DNA of 64,000 nt, taken from NCBI RefSeq assembly GCF_000826655.1, contig NZ_JXJO01000034.1, forward strand, positions 62,001 through 126,000, written 5' to 3'. Shown here piece after piece: positions 45,589 to 54,859 of the stretch; the first letter of the stretch is position 1, and every line of letters starts with the position of its first letter. The stretch comes from Psychroserpens damuponensis (GTDB lineage Bacteria; Bacteroidota; Bacteroidia; Flavobacteriales; Flavobacteriaceae). The translations under genes and the position numbers were made by a program. The notes under the pieces were generated by a model. It did not search any database. It was given only the letters and a program-made list of their open reading frames with translations, and had not been told where the DNA came from.

Positions 45589-46224
45589 ATGGTACAAAAA
45601 GAGCTTCTCAATCAAATTAGTTATCTGTTTGATGATTTTATTATTAATAATATTATAGAACTTGGCGTTCTAAAAACATTTACTACCAATGACATTATTA
45701 TAGACATTGGTCAAGAATTAACACACGTCCCTTTATTGTTAGATGGCAACATTAAGGTCATGAGAGTTGACGATAATGATAATGAATTGCTTTTGTATGT
45801 TTTAGAAAGTGGAGACACCTGCTCAATGTCTTTAACCTGCTGCATGGCTAAATCTGTCAGTAAAATTAGAGCAGTTGCAGATAACGACTCTAAAGTTATC
45901 ATGATCCCTAAAGAAAAAATGAATGAATGGTTTAATTCTAACTCTAGTTGGAGGGACTTTATTTTACAAAGCTATCAAGTACGTTTTAATGAAATGCTTG
46001 AAACTATTGACACCATCGCATTTATGAAAATGGACAAACGGCTTTTTAAATATTTAATTGATACGGTTAAATTAAATGCTTCTAAAACCATTTTAAAAAC
46101 ACATCAAGATATCGCAGATGACCTCAACACGTCACGAGTTGTAATTTCTAGACTATTAAAGCAACTAGAAAACGAGAGCAAAATTAAATTAAGTAGGAAT
46201 AAAATTGAAGTCATAGACTTCTAA
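45589..46224 (+). CDS. Crp/Fnr-family regulator of the sulfur cluster
   Basis: 211 residues: cyclic-nucleotide-binding-like beta-roll (LLLDGNIKVMRVDDNDNELLLYVLESGDTC), long dimer helix and C-terminal HTH (THQDIADDLNTSRVVISRLLKQLE). A compact Cys group (DTCSMSLTCCM, about residues 83-93) could act as a thiol or sulfide sensor. A TATTTTTG -7 box at 45577 ends 4 bp before the ATG, so either the mRNA is leaderless or the box is coincidental. Confidence 0.88.
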   Translation: MVQKELLNQISYLFDDFIINNIIELGVLKTFTTNDIIIDIGQELTHVPLLLDGNIKVMRVDDNDNELLLYVLESGDTCSMSLTCCMAKSVSKIRAVADNDSKVIMIPKEKMNEWFNSNSSWRDFILQSYQVRFNEMLETIDTIAFMKMDKRLFKYLIDTVKLNASKTILKTHQDIADDLNTSRVVISRLLKQLENESKIKLSRNKIEVIDF

Positions 46225-46259
46225 GTAACATTTATCACACTGAATAAAATTTCCCACCT

Positions 46260-46267
46260 TACATTTG
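46260..46267 (+). promoter_or_regulatory. -7 box of the YeeE/YedE operon
   Basis: TACATTTG, exact TAnnTTTG, 17 bp before the ATG. No -33 TTG is visible, which would suit activation by the adjacent Crp/Fnr protein. Confidence 0.45.
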
Positions 46268-46284
46268 TATAAAATTAATAACAC

Positions 46285-46845
46285 ATGGAATACATTTTAC
46301 AACCTTGGCCTTGGTACGTTTCTGGTCCTTTAATAGCCATTATTATGTTTACTCTTATTTACTTCGGAAAAACATTTGGTATGTCCTCAAACCTTAGAAC
46401 ACTTTGTTCTATAGCAGGTGCTGGTAACAAAGTAAAGTTTTTTGATTTTGATTGGAAAACCCAACGCTGGAATCTCATTGTCGTTTTAGGAGCAATTATT
46501 GGCGGCTTTATAGCACATTTTTACCTATCTGTTCCAACTGATATAAATTTAAATCCAGATACCGTAAAAACACTTAGTTCTCTCGGGTTTGAAGATGCAG
46601 GTAAATCTTTATTACCAGCAGAACTTTATAGTTGGGATGCTGTACTAAGTTTAAAAGGATTGGCCATTTTAATCATTGGCGGATTTCTAGTTGGTTTCGG
46701 TACACGATACGCTGGAGGATGTACTTCTGGCCATGCCATTACTGGTTTAAGTAGTTTACAAGTACCATCGCTTATCGCTGTAATTGGCTTCTTTTTAGGA
46801 GGACTTATTATGATTCATTTATTATTCCCTTTAATTTTTGGTTAA
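46285..46845 (+). CDS. YeeE/YedE sulfur-compound transporter, first half
   Basis: 186 residues with five hydrophobic segments and the family motif GGCTSGHAITG (about residue 151), whose Cys lines the thiosulfate or persulfide path in YeeE. It corresponds to half of full-length YeeE; the second half is encoded by the next gene, 1 bp away. Confidence 0.88.
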   Translation: MEYILQPWPWYVSGPLIAIIMFTLIYFGKTFGMSSNLRTLCSIAGAGNKVKFFDFDWKTQRWNLIVVLGAIIGGFIAHFYLSVPTDINLNPDTVKTLSSLGFEDAGKSLLPAELYSWDAVLSLKGLAILIIGGFLVGFGTRYAGGCTSGHAITGLSSLQVPSLIAVIGFFLGGLIMIHLLFPLIFG

Positions 46846-46846
46846 T

Positions 46847-47257
46847 ATGATAAAGTATATAAAATTTTTATTCGTCGGAATTATCTTCGGAATTGTACTC
46901 GTAAAATCTGAAGCGGTATCATGGTATCGCATCTATGAAATGTTCAAATTTGAATCTTTTCATATGTATGGCATTATTGGCACTGCCGTAATTACCGGAA
47001 TCGTTTTACTATTAATAAGTAAAAAATACAAAAACATAAATGGCGCATTTATGACAGTCCCTAAAAAAGATAAAGGCTACAAACGCTATATTATTGGTGG
47101 CACTATCTTTGGGTTAGGTTGGGCTTTATCTGGAGCTTGTCCTGGACCAATGTACATACTTATTGGTACAGGAGCGTTTTCTGTACTCATTGTAATTCTA
47201 GCCGCACTTTTAGGAACCTACGTTTATGGTTTATTAAAAGATAAATTACCACATTAA
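46847..47257 (+). CDS. YeeE/YedE sulfur-compound transporter, second half
   Basis: ATG at 46847 right after the previous stop; 136 residues, four membrane segments, motif LSGACPGPMYILIG with the second conserved Cys. The two half-proteins probably assemble into one transporter. Confidence 0.88.
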   Translation: MIKYIKFLFVGIIFGIVLVKSEAVSWYRIYEMFKFESFHMYGIIGTAVITGIVLLLISKKYKNINGAFMTVPKKDKGYKRYIIGGTIFGLGWALSGACPGPMYILIGTGAFSVLIVILAALLGTYVYGLLKDKLPH

Positions 47258-47299
47258 ACAAACCTGATATTTGTCAGTTCAAAAAAATATAACACATCG

Positions 47300-47307
47300 T
47301 ATCTTTG
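47300..47307 (+). promoter_or_regulatory. -7 box of the MBL/rhodanese gene
   Basis: TATCTTTG, exact TAnnTTTG, 66 bp before the ATG; TTTG occurs 27 bp upstream, farther than usual. Confidence 0.4.
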
Positions 47308-47372
47308 GCACATAAAATGTACAGAGACTAAGTATAACCAACTCTATAATTTGGAGCAAAATTTATTTAACT

Positions 47373-48779
47373 ATGAAGATAGAACAATTATACACAAGCT
47401 GTTTAGCACAAGGTGCTTACTATATAGAATCAAATGGAGAGGTCGCCATCATAGATCCTCTTCGCGAAACACAATCATACATTGATAAAGCAACTAAAAG
47501 CAATGCTAAAATCAAGTATATTTTTGAAACACATTTTCATGCAGATTTCGTTTCAGGACATGTAGATCTAGCTCAAAAAACTGGAGCTACAATCGTTTAT
47601 GGCCCAGGAGCAGAAACCTCATACGAGATACACGCTGCAAAAGACAATGAAACATTTAAACTGGGAAATATTACCATAAAAGCCTTACACACGCCTGGTC
47701 ACACTTTAGAATCTACAACCTATTTATTAATTGATGAAAACGGAAAAGATCATGCTATTTTTTCTGGTGACACCTTATTTCTAGGTGATGTAGGACGACC
47801 AGATTTGGCTATAAAATCAGATTTAACAAAAGAAGATTTAGCTGCCATGTTATTCGATTCACTTCGTAACAAAATCATGCCTCTTGCTGATGATGTTATT
47901 GTTTATCCTGCTCATGGTGCAGGTTCTGCCTGCGGAAAAAACCTCAGCAAAGAAACCATAGGAAGTATTGGAGATCAAAAGAAAACAAATTATGCTTTGC
48001 GTGCAGATATGACCAAAGACGAGTTTGTAACAGAAGTTTTAGATGGTATTGCGCCTCCTCCTCAATATTTTGCTAAAAATGCCATGTTAAACAAAACAGG
48101 TTATGACAATTTTGAAACTGTTTTAAAAACAGGAAACATTCCATTATCAGCTCAAGATTTTGAAGACCTAGCAAATCATGAAGATGCTTTAGTATTAGAT
48201 GTAAGAACGCAAAGTGATTTTATAAAAAGTCATATCCCAAATTCTATATTTATTGGATTAAATGGCGGATTTGCACCTTGGGTTGGTGCATTAATAAAAG
48301 ATATTAAACAACCCATCATTCTTGTTGTACCAGAAGGTAAAAGTCAAGAAGCCGTGACACGTTTATCTCGTGTTGGTTACGATAATACTCTAGGATATTT
48401 AGAAGGTGGTATTGAAACTTGGATTTCCGCAGGAAAAGATATTGACACCTTAGAATCTATATCTGCAAGTGAATTTGCTGATAGAGTAAAACAAGGTGAT
48501 GTTAATATTTTAGATGTGAGAAATAATGGCGAATATGCAAGTACACATTTAGAAAATGCTCAACATTTTGCACTCGATTTTATTAACGATCAAATGAATG
48601 ACGTTTCTAAAGATAAAACCTATCATATTCATTGTGCTGGCGGTTATAGAAGTGTGATTGCTGCGTCTATTTTAAAAGCAAGAGGGTTTCACAACCTTGT
48701 AGATGTTGCTGGTGGTTTTGGAGCTATAAAACAAACCGATTTACCAATGACAGATTTTGTTTGTCCGTCAACCTTATAA
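47373..48779 (+). CDS. MBL-fold hydrolase with two rhodanese domains (persulfide dioxygenase-like)
   Basis: 468 residues. The metallo-beta-lactamase domain has ETHFHADFVSGH, HTPGHTLEST, FSGDTLF and YPAHGAGSACG (ligands of a mononuclear iron in ETHE1-type enzymes). Rhodanese domain one (about 260-350) lacks the Cys (LVVPEGKSQEAV); domain two has it (YHIHCAGGYRSV). Such fusions oxidise glutathione- or bacillithiol-type persulfide to sulfite and move sulfane sulfur. Context with YeeE/YedE and the Cys-bearing Crp protein points to a sulfide/thiosulfate response. Confidence 0.9.
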   Translation: MKIEQLYTSCLAQGAYYIESNGEVAIIDPLRETQSYIDKATKSNAKIKYIFETHFHADFVSGHVDLAQKTGATIVYGPGAETSYEIHAAKDNETFKLGNITIKALHTPGHTLESTTYLLIDENGKDHAIFSGDTLFLGDVGRPDLAIKSDLTKEDLAAMLFDSLRNKIMPLADDVIVYPAHGAGSACGKNLSKETIGSIGDQKKTNYALRADMTKDEFVTEVLDGIAPPPQYFAKNAMLNKTGYDNFETVLKTGNIPLSAQDFEDLANHEDALVLDVRTQSDFIKSHIPNSIFIGLNGGFAPWVGALIKDIKQPIILVVPEGKSQEAVTRLSRVGYDNTLGYLEGGIETWISAGKDIDTLESISASEFADRVKQGDVNILDVRNNGEYASTHLENAQHFALDFINDQMNDVSKDKTYHIHCAGGYRSVIAASILKARGFHNLVDVAGGFGAIKQTDLPMTDFVCPSTL

Positions 48780-48783
48780 CAAC

Positions 48784-48823
48784 AAAAAAGCCTTAGACTA
48801 TTAGTAATCTAAGGCTTTTTTTT
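48784..48823. terminator. Bidirectional terminator after the sulfur cluster
   Basis: AAAAAGCCTTAGA/TCTAAGGCTTTTT, 13-bp stem and T-runs on both strands; clpS converges from the right. Confidence 0.92.
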
Positions 48824-48838
48824 GTTTTTTACTTTTTA

Positions 48839-49114
48839 TTAAACAATCTCAGCACTCAAACCGGCTTCCAAAAGCATAGAGCAACGAGGCTCTAACTCTT
48901 TATACTCTCCAGTTTTCACAGTACATTGACCTTTGTAATGTACTATAATTGAGCATTGTTCTGCTTGCTCTGGTGTATGATCGCATGCATAAATTAAGGT
49001 ATCTATTACATGATCAAATGTATTTACATCGTCATTATAAACGACAATCTCATTTAGAGGTTGCTCTAAGGTATCAACGAGATATTCTTCTTTTACTTTT
49101 TCTTTCGTGCTCAT
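48839..49114 (-). CDS. clpS: ATP-dependent Clp protease adaptor ClpS
   Basis: The start at 49114 (MSTKEKVKEEYLVD) fits flavobacterial ClpS; 91 residues. EIVVYNDDVNTFDHVIDTLIYAC is the N-end-rule substrate-binding region (Asn-Asp-Asp and Thr), and HYKGQCTVKTGEY continues the fold. It delivers N-degron substrates to ClpA/ClpC. Confidence 0.93.
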   Translation of the reverse strand: MSTKEKVKEEYLVDTLEQPLNEIVVYNDDVNTFDHVIDTLIYACDHTPEQAEQCSIIVHYKGQCTVKTGEYKELEPRCSMLLEAGLSAEIV

Positions 49115-49181
49115 TATTTGGTTCATAGTCATCAAATTATTTAATGAGGTTGGTCGTTAAATATTACTATAAATTTAAAAA

Positions 49182-50018
49182 TTATTTCTGAAATTTTAAA
49201 GCTACCCAATTATTTCTTTCTAATGTTTCAACGTGAACTAAACCATGTTTATTACATTCGGCTTCAATAACTTTGATATCATCGTTGTAAAATCCGCTTA
49301 AAAATAAAGTGCCATTATCATTTAAAGTGTTAGCATAGGTTGCCATATCATTGAGTAGAATATTTCTATTGATATTAGCAATAACAATATCGTAATGTCT
49401 TCCTGGCAATACACTCGCATCTCCTTCTTCTACGGAAATGTGCTGGCATTGATTTCTCTCAACATTTTCTAAACTATTTAGGTAACACCAATTATCGTAA
49501 TCTATAGCATCTAATGGTTTTGCACCTTTCATTTCGGCAAGAATTGCTAAAACTCCAGTACCACAACCCATATCTAAAACCGATTTATCCTTGAAATCGT
49601 TTTTGAGGATATGTTGAATCATCATATGTGTTGTTTCATGATGACCTGTACCAAAACTCATTTTAGGTTCTATGATTATATCATATTCTGTGTTCGGTTT
49701 TTCATGAAAAGGCGCTCTAACAGAGCACATATTATCAACAATAATCGGGTTAAAATTCTTTTCCCATTCGGCATTCCAGTTGGTTTGCTCTATTTCTTCC
49801 GAAGAAAACGTAATATCAAACTCATTAGAGTTTAAAATTTGGATATCGTTAAGGATTTTATCATGCCATTCTTCCTTTTGAATGTAGGCTGTAACACCGT
49901 CTTCAGTTTCTACAAAACTTTCAAAACCTGCATACCCTAACTCTGCAATTAGAATCTCTACTGCTGGTTGCAATGGTTGTACTTTGAAATAGTAACCTAT
50001 GTAAATTGTATTTGACAT
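49182..50018 (-). CDS. prmA: Ribosomal protein L11 methyltransferase
   Basis: 278 residues. N-terminal L11-binding domain, then the SAM-binding part: FGTGHHETTHMMIQHIL, VLDMGCGTGVLAIL and IVIANINRNILL (NPPY-like position). Trimethylates L11. It precedes clpS on the same strand. Confidence 0.93.
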   Translation of the reverse strand: MSNTIYIGYYFKVQPLQPAVEILIAELGYAGFESFVETEDGVTAYIQKEEWHDKILNDIQILNSNEFDITFSSEEIEQTNWNAEWEKNFNPIIVDNMCSVRAPFHEKPNTEYDIIIEPKMSFGTGHHETTHMMIQHILKNDFKDKSVLDMGCGTGVLAILAEMKGAKPLDAIDYDNWCYLNSLENVERNQCQHISVEEGDASVLPGRHYDIVIANINRNILLNDMATYANTLNDNGTLFLSGFYNDDIKVIEAECNKHGLVHVETLERNNWVALKFQK

Positions 50019-50061
50019 GTCAAGATTTTAGACTGCAAAGATACAACTAAAACCAAATACA

Positions 50062-50102
50062 AAAGGGTATTCTCTAAGTTCAAAAACTAGAAAATACCCT
50101 TA
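50062..50102 (-). terminator. Probable terminator after tpiA
   Basis: AAGGGTATT/AATACCCTT, 9-bp stem with a 21-nt loop, followed by a weak T-tract. Confidence 0.5.
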
Positions 50103-50126
50103 TCATTTAATGCAGTAAGTTGTTTT

Positions 50127-50876
50127 TTAAAACGCGTTTACAATTGCATAAAAATCTTCGGCTTTTAAAGCTGCTCCTCCAATTAATCCGCCATCAACAT
50201 CTGGCTTACTAAAAATCTCCTTAGCATTTGCTGGTTTTACACTACCACCATAAAGAATGGTCATAGCATCTGCCACGTCATTACCGTATTTTGTTTGTAA
50301 TGTTTGCCTGATAAATGCGTGCATATCTTGTGCTTGCTCAGGACTTGCTGTTTCACCTGTACCAATAGCCCACACTGGCTCATAAGCCAACACTATATTT
50401 TTAAATGCAGAGGCTTCTAAGTGAAACAAAGCATTTTTAATTTGAGAACCTACTATAGTCTCTTCATTTCCAGCTTTACGATCTGCTAATTCTTCTCCAA
50501 AACAGAAAATAATACGCATATCATGAGCTAAAGCTGCATCTACTTTTTTTGCTAAAGATTCATCTGTTTCATTAAAATACGCTCGACGTTCGCTATGTCC
50601 TAAAATCACGGTTTTAACACCAATGCTTTTTAGCATGCTTGCGTTAACTTCTCCAGTGTACGCTCCGTTTTCTGCGAAGTGCATGTTTTGAGCGACAACT
50701 TCAATATCATCTAATCTAGTGGCTTCAAACGCGTGCCATAAATTAGTAAAAGATGGTGCAATCATCACTTCGGCATTTGAGGTTTTAGATTGTTTTTTTA
50801 AATCTGTTATTAACCGTTCTGTTTGCGAAAGATCGTTATTCATTTTCCAGTTACCTGCTACAATATTTTTTCTCAT
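50127..50876 (-). CDS. tpiA: Triosephosphate isomerase
   Basis: 249 residues. GNWKMN with catalytic Lys near the N-terminus, ILGHSERR with catalytic His, AYEPVWAIGTG with catalytic Glu and the GGSVKPAN phosphate loop. Confidence 0.97.
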   Translation of the reverse strand: MRKNIVAGNWKMNNDLSQTERLITDLKKQSKTSNAEVMIAPSFTNLWHAFEATRLDDIEVVAQNMHFAENGAYTGEVNASMLKSIGVKTVILGHSERRAYFNETDESLAKKVDAALAHDMRIIFCFGEELADRKAGNEETIVGSQIKNALFHLEASAFKNIVLAYEPVWAIGTGETASPEQAQDMHAFIRQTLQTKYGNDVADAMTILYGGSVKPANAKEIFSKPDVDGGLIGGAALKAEDFYAIVNAF

Positions 50877-50938
50877 TTGTGTGGTGTTTTAACGTTTCCG
50901 AAGAAATAAAATTTATTTTAAGAGTTGTTTTTATTTAG

Positions 50939-52015
50939 TTATTCTAGCTTCACCTTAGGATCTAGCCAACCATAAATAACATCAACAAAGATATTAATGA
51001 TAATAAATAAAACAGCAATAATAAGTACCGAACCCATAATTACTGGTAAATCTAAAGTATTTAAGGCGTTTACAATTTCTTTTCCTAGTCCGTTCCAGCC
51101 AAAAATGTATTCTACAAATACGGCTCCTGCAAGCATGGATGCAAACCATCCTGAGATTGCTGTAACGACAGGGTTTAACGCATTTTTTATGGCGTGTTTT
51201 TTTATAATCTGAAATTCGCTGAGCCCTTTAGCTCTGGCTGTTCTAATATAATCTTGATTAAATACTTCTAGTAGTGAATTTCGCATGAGTTGAATGACAA
51301 CTGCCAACGGACGAATCCCTAAAACCAGAGCTGGCAATATGAGGTTTTTCCATTGAATGTTCATGCGTTCTCCAAAATCATCGAGTTCATATAAACTTCC
51401 GGTCATTTCTAAATTGGTGTATTCATGTAAAACAAAGCCAAAAAACCAGGCAAAAAGGATAGCACTAAAGAAGGATGGTACACTCATTCCTAATGTGCTA
51501 AAAATTTGAATGGTTTTATCAATCCAAGTGTCTTTATAAAGTGCAGATAAAATGCCGAATAAAACGCCTAAAATAATAGCTATTACAATTGCCGAAACAG
51601 CCAAAACTGCAGTATTTGGCAATGTTTCTCCTATAACGTGCGACACCTTTTTACCTTGTTTGGTAAAGGATTCTCGTAAATAAGGAAACTTGATGACGGT
51701 TGTAACATTATCGAAGGAAAACAGTTTTGAAGCTGCATATTTACCATCTTTTAAAAACGTATAATCCTCTTGATTTTTAGAATGAAAGGAGATTGGCGAT
51801 AAATCGTTGAGATAATATAAATACTGCGTGGAGATGGATTTATCAAATCCGTATTTTGCTTTTACAGCTGCAATTTGATCGCTATCTTCATTTTGACCAA
51901 GCATCATTTGTGCTGGATCTCCTGGCAAAATATTAAATAAATAAAATATAACGGTTACAACTCCTAGAAGGGTTAGTAAGGCATAAAAGGTTTTATTTAG
52001 GATGTATCTTACCAG
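50939..52015 (-). CDS. ABC transporter permease, DppB/OppB type, non-ATG start
   Basis: The open frame extends upstream of MPGDPAQMMLG (a TTG at 51928) to give the missing first membrane helix RYILNKTFYALLTLLGVVTV and the invariant LFNILPGDP segment. That segment has no ATG, GTG or TTG before residue 29; the only near-cognate start in the right place is CTG at 52015. The rest is standard: FGILSALYKDTW, SVPSFFSAILFAW, and the EAA-type loop ARAKGLSEFQIIKKHAIKNAL. A dipeptide/oligopeptide or nickel permease; no binding protein or ATPase gene is adjacent. Confidence 0.85.
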   Translation of the reverse strand: MVRYILNKTFYALLTLLGVVTVIFYLFNILPGDPAQMMLGQNEDSDQIAAVKAKYGFDKSISTQYLYYLNDLSPISFHSKNQEDYTFLKDGKYAASKLFSFDNVTTVIKFPYLRESFTKQGKKVSHVIGETLPNTAVLAVSAIVIAIILGVLFGILSALYKDTWIDKTIQIFSTLGMSVPSFFSAILFAWFFGFVLHEYTNLEMTGSLYELDDFGERMNIQWKNLILPALVLGIRPLAVVIQLMRNSLLEVFNQDYIRTARAKGLSEFQIIKKHAIKNALNPVVTAISGWFASMLAGAVFVEYIFGWNGLGKEIVNALNTLDLPVIMGSVLIIAVLFIIINIFVDVIYGWLDPKVKLE

Positions 52016-52111
52016 TGTTTTTGATGTTTTTTAGTTTTTATTTTCAAGTATTCGTAGTTTTTAGAGGCACTAATTTAAATAATGAAACACTCTTAAAACT
52101 ACGACTTACAT

Positions 52112-53392
52112 TTAGAAATCAATATCATCAATTGCATTCCAATGTGTTTTTTGGGTCACAGTTCCTTTTTCTAAAACAACGATACCAGGATTTGATCTCA
52201 CAACCGTTTTCAATACTTTTTCATCACAGAGGTAAAAATCAAAATCTAAATCGTAAGTGTCTTTAATTTCTTTTTTCTTGTCTTCTCCAGAAGCTGTTAA
52301 ACCAATAACGGTATAGCCTTTTTTCTTAGCTTCATCTGCCATAGCTTTAAGTGCTTGCATCCCATTTGGATCTGATTTTTCTAGACTGTATGAGACAATC
52401 ATGACTAATTTATCTGTCTCTAAAAATTGTTGAGTTAAATCTTCATCTGGTGATTCTATTGTAAAATCTTGAATTTTAGGCTCATCACCTTCTTCAATCA
52501 CAATGGTTTCGACACCTATAATTTCGTCGTATTTTTCTGGTCCACGACCTCTATCGGTATAGGTTTGTTCTTTCCCATCTAATTTATAGGTCCAAATATA
52601 ATCGGTCACAGCTTTTTGAGCATCTGCAGGCAAGGTCATATTCTCTTGAAAATTATCACCAATTTTATAGGCTCTAAAATCTTTTAATGGTAAATTTTCT
52701 AAGCAGTAATATGTGAACCCTAAGCACAATACATAAGCTCCTAATAATGCTAACCAATCGCCTTTAGTTTTTTGCTTTATAAGATAAACAAGTGCATATA
52801 ACACTACTGAAAACACGACAGTAAACCACCAACCAATGTATAAGGCTCCAAAACCTAAAATGAGCAATAATGAGGTGATCATATAAAACCAATCTTCGGT
52901 TTTTGTGTTTTTTTGAATTTTGTTTTTAAATGCGAAAAGGAATAACGGAATTGTAAAAATCAATAAAAAGAGATCTTTATAGAATGATTCTTTTGGAGTT
53001 AACTCTAGAGCATCACCAAAGCAACCACAATCTGTCACACAGTTTTGAGTAAACTCTTGCCCTAGTCTACCTGCAGCTTCTTGCGCAACTAAACAACTTG
53101 ATGTATACCAAGTAAGCCATGTAAAAAACAACATCATTAATAAAATTAATGTTGAAGATAATTTACTTTTTAATCCAAAAATCACAGCGACACCAAGCAC
53201 AATTTCTACGACACATATACTTACTGCAAGTAATAATGAATAGGGTATTAAAAACTCAAGATTTAAAACATCTTGAGCAAAATAGTCATTCAATTTATAA
53301 GAGAAACCAATGGTATCGTTACATTTAATTAATCCTGAAACGATAAATAAACTTCCAACAATGAGTCTAGAGATGGTAATAAATATTTTCAT
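52112..53392 (-). CDS. BT_3928-type DoxX plus thioredoxin-like membrane protein
   Basis: 426 residues. The N-terminal DoxX-like membrane part (SRLIVGSLFIVSGLIKCNDTIGF) carries a conserved Cys pair cluster (SCLVAQEAAGRLG, CVTDCGCFGD). A periplasmic domain and a C-terminal thioredoxin-like region with KLVMIVSYSLEKSDPNG and LTASGEDKKKE follow, lacking a CxxC. It matches the BT_3928 family, whose role in envelope redox or methylamine-utilisation-like chemistry is not settled. Confidence 0.85.
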   Translation of the reverse strand: MKIFITISRLIVGSLFIVSGLIKCNDTIGFSYKLNDYFAQDVLNLEFLIPYSLLLAVSICVVEIVLGVAVIFGLKSKLSSTLILLMMLFFTWLTWYTSSCLVAQEAAGRLGQEFTQNCVTDCGCFGDALELTPKESFYKDLFLLIFTIPLFLFAFKNKIQKNTKTEDWFYMITSLLLILGFGALYIGWWFTVVFSVVLYALVYLIKQKTKGDWLALLGAYVLCLGFTYYCLENLPLKDFRAYKIGDNFQENMTLPADAQKAVTDYIWTYKLDGKEQTYTDRGRGPEKYDEIIGVETIVIEEGDEPKIQDFTIESPDEDLTQQFLETDKLVMIVSYSLEKSDPNGMQALKAMADEAKKKGYTVIGLTASGEDKKKEIKDTYDLDFDFYLCDEKVLKTVVRSNPGIVVLEKGTVTQKTHWNAIDDIDF

Positions 53393-53421
53393 GTATATTG
53401 ATGTGATTTAATAAACTGCTA

Positions 53422-53958
53422 TTAATTTTCTAAGTGAATTAAGGCAAATACCGAATAGTTTATCATATCCTGATAATTAGCATCAATCCCTTCACTTACT
53501 AATGTTTTTCCTGCGTTATCTTCGATTTGCTTAACACGTAATAATTTTTGCAAAATCAAATCGGTTAAACTACTTACTCTCATATCTCTCCAAGCTTCAC
53601 CATAATCATGGTTTTTGTCCATCATGAGTTGTTTGGTTAGAGCAATTTTGTCATCATATAATGCGGTTGCTTCGTCTAATGACAAATCTGGTTGCTCTAC
53701 CACACCTTTCTCTAATTGTATTAAAGCCATGGTACAATAATTGATAATCCCAATAAACTCGCTTACCTCACCTTCATCAACTTTACGCTCGTTATTTTGT
53801 TGCAAGCCTCTAATGCGTTGCGCTTTGATAAAAATTTGATCGGTTAATGATGGTAATCTTAAAATTCGCCATGCGCTTCCGTAGTCTTTCATTTTATTAA
53901 TAAAAAGACTTCTACATGTTGAAATTACAGCATCATATTGTTTTGAAGTATCTTGCAT
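53422..53958 (-). CDS. DUF1599 protein
   Basis: 178 residues made of two similar halves, each with a KMKDYGSAWRILRLPSLTD / KNHDYGEAWRDMRVSSLTD motif and a QxxxRxxQIE segment. This internal duplication defines DUF1599. Resemblance to nucleotide pyrophosphohydrolase-like helices is possible. It lies 29 bp upstream of the BT_3928-type gene on the same strand, a conserved pairing. Confidence 0.88.
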   Translation of the reverse strand: MQDTSKQYDAVISTCRSLFINKMKDYGSAWRILRLPSLTDQIFIKAQRIRGLQQNNERKVDEGEVSEFIGIINYCTMALIQLEKGVVEQPDLSLDEATALYDDKIALTKQLMMDKNHDYGEAWRDMRVSSLTDLILQKLLRVKQIEDNAGKTLVSEGIDANYQDMINYSVFALIHLEN

Positions 53959-54031
53959 TTAAAACATTTTATTTTCCGTAAATTTCGCATAAATTAATCA
54001 GATTTAAAAACTTTAACCATACTATATAGCT

Positions 54032-54859
54032 TTGAGTAAAACCATAAATTGTAACGGTCAATTAATAGATCTCTCACAACCTAAAGTGATGGGTATTCTC
54101 AATGTCACACCAGATTCTTTTTATGATGGTGGTCAACATAATAATAGCGACTTAATTATTGAACAAGTCAAGACCATGCTTAACGAAGGAGCAACTTTTA
54201 TAGATGTTGGTGGTTATAGCTCTAGACCTGGTGCACAAGATGTTTCACAAGACGAAGAAATACAACGTGTCATCCCAATTATTAAACTAATAGTTGACGA
54301 ATTTCCAGATGTGCTCATTTCCGTAGATACCTTTAGAAGTGCGGTTGCAGAGCAAGCTGTTAAAGCAGGTGCATGCATGATCAATGATATTTCGGCAGGA
54401 CATTTAGACGATACTATGCTTAAAACAGTTGCGCATTTAAAAGTGCCTTACGTGATGATGCATATGAGAGGCAATCCTAAAACAATGGCAACACTCACCA
54501 ATTATGAAAATTTGGTTAAGGATATTCTCTTCTATTTTTCTGAACGTATTACTAAAGCTAGAGCATTAGGCATCGTAGATTTAATTATTGATCCTGGTTT
54601 TGGATTTGCAAAAACTGTAGCGCAAAATTACGAGTTACTCAACAAGTTTGAGCTCTTAAAAATGACAGATCTCCCTATTTTGGCAGGACTCTCTAGAAAA
54701 TCTATGATTTATAAAACTTTAAATTTTTCTGCGGAAGACGCGTTAAACGGAACCACCATTCTCAACACCATTGCCTTACAAAAAGGTGCTGATATTTTGA
54801 GAGTGCATGATGTAAAAGAAGCCATGGAATGCGTGAAACTAACTCAACAATTACACTAA
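54032..54859 (+). CDS. folP: Dihydropteroate synthase
   Basis: 275 residues from a TTG start; no in-frame ATG precedes VMGILNVTPDSF, and homologues begin at the same place. Signature motifs: VMGILNVTPDSFYDGG, FIDVGGYSSRPGA, MINDIS, DPGFGFAKT and LAGLSRKS. It condenses pABA with dihydropterin pyrophosphate (sulfonamide target). A TAnnTTTG box (TAGCTTTG, 54027-54034) overlaps the TTG, so the start or the box is questionable. Confidence 0.92.
   Translation: MSKTINCNGQLIDLSQPKVMGILNVTPDSFYDGGQHNNSDLIIEQVKTMLNEGATFIDVGGYSSRPGAQDVSQDEEIQRVIPIIKLIVDEFPDVLISVDTFRSAVAEQAVKAGACMINDISAGHLDDTMLKTVAHLKVPYVMMHMRGNPKTMATLTNYENLVKDILFYFSERITKARALGIVDLIIDPGFGFAKTVAQNYELLNKFELLKMTDLPILAGLSRKSMIYKTLNFSAEDALNGTTILNTIALQKGADILRVHDVKEAMECVKLTQQLH

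Noticed and set aside
54027-54034. TAGCTTTG as a certain folP promoter
   Set aside because: It overlaps the only usable folP start (TTG), so it cannot serve an ordinary leadered transcript; kept only as a note.
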